DNA from: Pseudolabrys sp.
GTDB taxonomy: Bacteria > Pseudomonadota > Alphaproteobacteria > Rhizobiales > Xanthobacteraceae
Reading direction: 5' to 3'
Length of the DNA stretch: 64,000 nt
Assembly: GCA_022841665.1 (NCBI GenBank)
Contig: JALHRB010000012.1
Coordinates: 1-64,000 of the forward strand
Part shown: positions 60,551 to 64,000 of the stretch, piece by piece
How the letters are laid out: every line of letters begins with the position of its first letter
Numbering within the stretch: the stretch's first letter is position 1
Program-made: the position numbers and the translations under genes
Notes under the pieces: generated by a model
The model's input: only the letters and a program-made list of their open reading frames with translations
What the model was told of the DNA's origin: nothing
Databases searched by the model: none

Positions 60551-61531
60551 TCAGTTTGTGCCGGCGGCCAGATACTGAGAGTCGATCAGATCGTCGAGCG
60601 TCTTCTTCACGTCGACGTCGGCCTTGAGGACACCGGCCTGCTGCAAGGCAATGCCGGCGGCGAGGATCGATTCGCGCTGCGGCGCGCCGATCTTGCTGTG
60701 CGTCAGCTCGGTGCGCTCCTTGAGCTGCTTGTCGACCACCGCGTCCGGCAACTTGGTGACGGCGATGAAGTCGCGCTTCACTTCGTCGTAATGACCGAGC
60801 GCGTGTTTGCGCGCTTCCTCGTAGACAGCGAGTACGCGCTTGACCAGATCGGGATGCTTGCGCGCGAACTCCTCGCGCACGTTGAGAATGCCCCAGGTGT
60901 TCGCGGCCGCGTCGCGATAGAACAGCTTGGCGCCCTCTTCGACTTCCGCCTGCGCCATCATCGGATCGAGGCCCGCCCAGGCATCGACGTCGCCGCGGAT
61001 GAGCGCGGTCTTGCCGTCGGGGTGCTGCAGCAGAACGGGCTGGATGTCCTTCTCGCTCAGGCCGGCGCCGAGCAGCGCGCGCACGAGGAAGATGTGCGGA
61101 TCGGTGCCGCGCGTGACGGCGACGCGTTTGCCCTTGAGGTCGGCGACCTTCTCGATCTTGCTGTCCTTGCGGGTGACCAGCGCGGTCCATTCCGGACGCG
61201 AGTAGACGTAGATCGCCTTGATCGGGTTGCCGTTGATCCTGGCGACCAGCGCGGCGGAGCCGGCGGTCGAGCCGAAGTCGATCGAGCCGGCGTTCAGGAA
61301 CTCGAGCGCCTTGTTCGAGCCGAGCGTCTGCACCCAGCGGATGGTGATACCGTCCTTGGCGAATTCCTTCTCGAGCAGACCCTTGTTCTTGAGCAGGATC
61401 GAGACGGGATTGTAGGTCGCCCAGTCGATCCGGATTTCCTTCGGGTTGTCGGCGGCGAACAGCGCTGCGCTCGGCAACATCGCCGCCATCAAGGCGGACG
61501 CGAACAGCGAACGGCGAGAGAAGAAGTTCAT
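60551..61531 (-). CDS. ABC transporter substrate-binding protein, aliphatic sulfonate type
   Basis: Receptor of 326 aa. Signal peptide about residues 1-27 (MNFFSRRSLFASALMAAM) with a twin-arginine-like start, then the SsuA-type fold: EIRIDWATYNPVSILLKN, GSIDFGSTAGSAALVARING and VLLQHPDGKTALIRGDVDAW. The ligand is probably an alkyl or aryl sulfonate, or a related anion. The start MNFF has GGAGGG upstream. No desulfonating monooxygenase (ssuD) lies nearby, although a flavoprotein gene is 5 kb away. Confidence 0.88.
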   Translation of the reverse strand: MNFFSRRSLFASALMAAMLPSAALFAADNPKEIRIDWATYNPVSILLKNKGLLEKEFAKDGITIRWVQTLGSNKALEFLNAGSIDFGSTAGSAALVARINGNPIKAIYVYSRPEWTALVTRKDSKIEKVADLKGKRVAVTRGTDPHIFLVRALLGAGLSEKDIQPVLLQHPDGKTALIRGDVDAWAGLDPMMAQAEVEEGAKLFYRDAAANTWGILNVREEFARKHPDLVKRVLAVYEEARKHALGHYDEVKRDFIAVTKLPDAVVDKQLKERTELTHSKIGAPQRESILAAGIALQQAGVLKADVDVKKTLDDLIDSQYLAAGTN

Positions 61532-61636
61532 GTGACCCTCCAAATACGCTTCGGCGAAGGGGCACCAGTCCCCGCGCGTTAGCTGGATTTATTAAGCGCC
61601 CGCAAGCGGCGTTGCTCAAATCGGCGCTAGTTTTAT

Positions 61637-61665
61637 TCTATAAGGCGGCGCAATTTACCGGTCAA
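61637..61665 (-). promoter_or_regulatory. Predicted promoter of the sulfonate-type ABC operon
   Basis: On the minus strand TTGACC (61665-61660), 17-bp spacer, TATAGA (61642-61637), near consensus. It is 106 bp before the receptor start, in the AT-rich gap 61532-61795. A pair AGAATGA / TCATTCT upstream (61667-61673 and 61705-61711) may be a regulator site. Confidence 0.55.
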
Positions 61666-61795
61666 AAGAATGAAATTTTCTATTTATAGCGAACCCTAAG
61701 ACGATCATTCTAAAAAATCGCGTTTGGCAGTGCCCGAAATATCTTTTGCGTCAGCGGTGACTAAATCCGCGGTCTCCGCTATCCCGAATCCCGCC

Positions 61796-64000
61796 ATGGC
61801 CTCCCTCGCCCTCGACCGCGATCAGCGTGCCGCGCCCGAACCCGCCCCGCAGGGAGCGAGGGAATTGATCGATAGCCGCGCCGTTGCTGCCGATCTGGAA
61901 CAACTGGCCCGCGCCGGCGGCAGCGAGGCCGAGTTGCGCGCCGCGCTGGCGCAACGGCTGAAGGCAGCGCTCAACGAAGGCCGCGCCAAGGCCGAGCAGC
62001 TCCTGCTCAAGGACCGCCACGGCCGCCGCTGCGCCGAACGCCTGTGCCGGATGGAAGACGAAATCATCCGCCTGCTCTACGAGTTCGTGAAGAAGCACCT
62101 CTACCCGTCGCAGAACCCGTCCGAAGCCGAGCACATGGCCGTCGTCGCCACCGGCGGCTACGGCCGCGGCCTGCAGGCGCCCGGCTCCGACATCGATCTC
62201 CTCTTCCTGCTGCCCTACAAGCAGACCGCCTGGGGCGAGCAGATCGCCGAGGCGATCCTCTATTGTTTGTGGGACCTCGGCCTGAAGGTCGGCCACGCCA
62301 CCCGCTCGGTCGACGAATGCATCCGCCAGGCCAAGGCGGACATGACCATCCGCACCGCCGTCCTCGAGGCGCGCTACCTGCTCGGCGACCGCAAGCTGTT
62401 CGACGAAATGCAGACGCGCTTCGACAACGACGTCGTGCGCAACACCGGCGCCGAGTTTGTCGCCGCCAAGCTCGCCGAGCGCGAGGACCGCCACCGCCGC
62501 GCCGGCCAGTCGCGCTATCTGGTCGAGCCGAACGTCAAGGACGGCAAAGGCGGCCTGCGCGACCTGCACACCTTGTTCTGGATCGCCAAATACGTCTACC
62601 GCGTGCGCGAGCCGGACGAACTGATCAAATGCGGCGTGTTCGACAAGGAGGAGTACCAGCTCTTCCGCCGCTGCGAGGATTTTCTCTGGTCGGTGCGCTG
62701 CCACATGCACTTCCTCATGGGCCGCGCCGAGGAGCGGCTGTCCTTCGACATCCAGCGCGAGATCGCGGTACGGCTCGGCTACACCGAGCATCCCGGCCAG
62801 CAGGACGTCGAGCGCTTCATGAAGCACTACTTCCTGGTCGCCAAGGATGTCGGCGACCTCACGGCCATCCTCTGCGCCGAACTGGAAGACAGCCACGCCA
62901 AGAGCGTGCCGGTCTTGAGCCGCGTGATGGCGAAGTTACGCCCGGTGAAGAAGAAGGAGCTGACCGAAACCGACGACTTCATCGTCGACAAAAACCGCAT
63001 CCGACTCGCCGGCGCCGGCGTATTCAGGCGCGACCCCGTCAACCTCATCCGCATTTTCCACCTGGCGCAGAAGCACAATCTCGCCTTCCACCCGGACGCC
63101 ATGCGGGCGATGACGCGCTCGCTCAAGCTGATCGACGCCAAATTGCGCGAGAACGAGGAAGCCAACGCGCTCTTCCTCGAAATCCTGACCTCGAAGAACG
63201 ATCCGGAAACGGTGCTGCGGCGCATGAACGAAGCCGGCGTGCTCGGCCGCTTCGTGCCGGCCTTCGGCAAGGTCGTCGCCATGATGCAGTTCAACATGTA
63301 CCACCACTACACGGTGGACGAGCACCTGTTGCGCTGCATCGGCGTGCTGGCCGAGATCGAGCGCGGCGGCAACAACGAGACGCCGCTCGCCAACGAGATG
63401 GTCCACAAGATCCTGCCCGGCAACCGCACGGTACTCTATGTCGCGATGTTCCTGCACGACATCGCCAAGGGCCGGCCGGAGGATCATTCCATCGCCGGCG
63501 CACGCGTGGCGCGCCGCTTCTGCCCGCGGCTCGGGCTGTCGGCCGCCGACACCGAGACGGTCGCCTGGCTGATCGAGAACCACCTCGTGATGTCGAGCGT
63601 GGCGCAGTCGCGCGACCTTTCCGACCGCAAGACCATCGAGAACTTCGCGGCCGTGGTGCAGTCGGCGGAGCGGCTGAAGCTGTTGACCATCCTCACCACC
63701 GCCGACATCCGCGCGGTTGGCCCCGGCGTTTGGAACGGCTGGAAGGCGCAGCTCATCCGCACGCTCTATTACGAGACCGAGCCGGTGCTGACCGGCGGCT
63801 TCTCCGAGGTCAATCGCGCTCAGCGCGTCGCCATGGCGCAGGCCGAGTTCCGCGAGGCGATGAAAGAGTGGCCGAAGGAGGACCTCGACGCTTACGTCGC
63901 CAAGCACTACCCGGCTTACTGGCTGAAGGTCGACCTCGCCCACAAGATCGAGCACGCGAACTTCGTGCGCGAAGCCGAGCAGGCCGGCAAGACCCTCGCC
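61796..64000 (+). CDS. glnD: [Protein-PII] uridylyltransferase / uridylyl-removing enzyme (3' end outside window)
   Basis: The first 735 codons of a protein normally about 930 aa, running off the right edge. Nucleotidyltransferase motif [20 protein letters not shown], then [15 protein letters not shown] and the HD domain [18 protein letters not shown]. GlnD senses glutamine and (de)uridylylates PII, controlling nitrogen metabolism; the ACT domains lie beyond the window. Start is uncertain: the ATG at 61796 is used, but in-frame GTG codons at 61730 and 61757 are possible; none has a clear ribosome site. Confidence 0.93.
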   Translation, partial: MASLALDRDQRAAPEPAPQGARELIDSRAVAADLEQLARAGGSEAELRAALAQRLKAALNEGRAKAEQLLLKDRHGRRCAERLCRMEDEIIRLLYEFVKKHLYPSQNPSEAEHMAVVATGGYGRGLQAPGSDIDLLFLLPYKQTAWGEQIAEAILYCLWDLGLKVGHATRSVDECIRQAKADMTIRTAVLEARYLLGDRKLFDEMQTRFDNDVVRNTGAEFVAAKLAEREDRHRRAGQSRYLVEPNVKDGKGGLRDLHTLFWIAKYVYRVREPDELIKCGVFDKEEYQLFRRCEDFLWSVRCHMHFLMGRAEERLSFDIQREIAVRLGYTEHPGQQDVERFMKHYFLVAKDVGDLTAILCAELEDSHAKSVPVLSRVMAKLRPVKKKELTETDDFIVDKNRIRLAGAGVFRRDPVNLIRIFHLAQKHNLAFHPDAMRAMTRSLKLIDAKLRENEEANALFLEILTSKNDPETVLRRMNEAGVLGRFVPAFGKVVAMMQFNMYHHYTVDEHLLRCIGVLAEIERGGNNETPLANEMVHKILPGNRTVLYVAMFLHDIAKGRPEDHSIAGARVARRFCPRLGLSAADTETVAWLIENHLVMSSVAQSRDLSDRKTIENFAAVVQSAERLKLLTILTTADIRAVGPGVWNGWKAQLIRTLYYETEPVLTGGFSEVNRAQRVAMAQAEFREAMKEWPKEDLDAYVAKHYPAYWLKVDLAHKIEHANFVREAEQAGKTLA

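Overview
The window is GC-rich alphaproteobacterial DNA, most likely from the order Hyphomicrobiales (Rhizobiales; Bradyrhizobium / Rhodopseudomonas / Xanthobacteraceae type). Signs are the phbA-phbB-phaR block, the rpmF-mtgA-ispA neighbourhood, a Zur of alphaproteobacterial type, mutS near glnD, pcaGH with pcaF, and many short palindromic intergenic repeats of the kind common in that order. I see no rRNA, tRNA, phage gene, transposase or CRISPR array.

Layout. 0-0.9 kb: C-terminal beta-barrel of an autotransporter cut by the window edge. 0.9-3.8 kb: polyhydroxybutyrate (PHB) synthesis, phbA and phbB on the minus strand with divergent phaR. 3.9-9.8 kb: PAS-GGDEF-EAL protein, small hypothetical protein, FkbM methyltransferase, gamma-glutamyltransferase, membrane protein. 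9.8-17.6 kb: mostly housekeeping (rpmF, mtgA, ispA, DUF1345, Na+/H+ antiporter, ispG, EamA exporter, zur). 17.7-20.4 kb: bdhA plus a patatin-like hydrolase (PHB breakdown side), then a macro-domain gene between two inverted repeat elements.

20.4-32.1 kb is a minus-strand catabolic run: MTHFR-like protein, three paralogous ~370-aa MetE-type zinc methyltransferases, a branched-chain-type ABC solute receptor, acyl-CoA dehydrogenase, class III CoA-transferase, 3-hydroxyisobutyrate-dehydrogenase-like enzyme and a lactonase-type metallo-beta-lactamase protein. A SAM methyltransferase lies upstream. 32.4-35.2 kb: protocatechuate branch pcaF-pcaH-pcaG, headed by a 32-codon stump of a CoA-transferase alpha-subunit gene that still has a good promoter. 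35.3-41.4 kb: an operon matching the CoA-dependent beta-oxidative route for hydroxycinnamates (DUF3237, crotonase, feruloyl-CoA synthetase, thiolase, SDR dehydrogenase, thioesterase) with a convergent MarR regulator. 41.6-50.7 kb: TRAP transporter, two ThDP enzymes, an aldehyde dehydrogenase and an amidohydrolase.

50.9-64 kb: mutS and glnD, separated by about 8 kb of accessory genes (flavin monooxygenase-like protein, two paralogous membrane proteins, OsmC protein, zinc alcohol dehydrogenase, sulfonate-type ABC transporter). glnD runs off the right edge.

Working together: the centre of the window looks like a lignin-aromatic block. Hydroxycinnamates would be imported (TRAP), activated, shortened to vanillate- or 4-hydroxybenzoate-type acids, and after hydroxylation or demethylation enter protocatechuate ring cleavage. 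No vanAB or ligM demethylase is visible, but an MTHFR homologue and three MetE-like methyltransferases lie next door. Whether these provide methyl transfer from methoxyaromatics or another substrate is the most interesting open question. Many genes are followed by palindromic repeats, several placed as bidirectional terminators between convergent genes.
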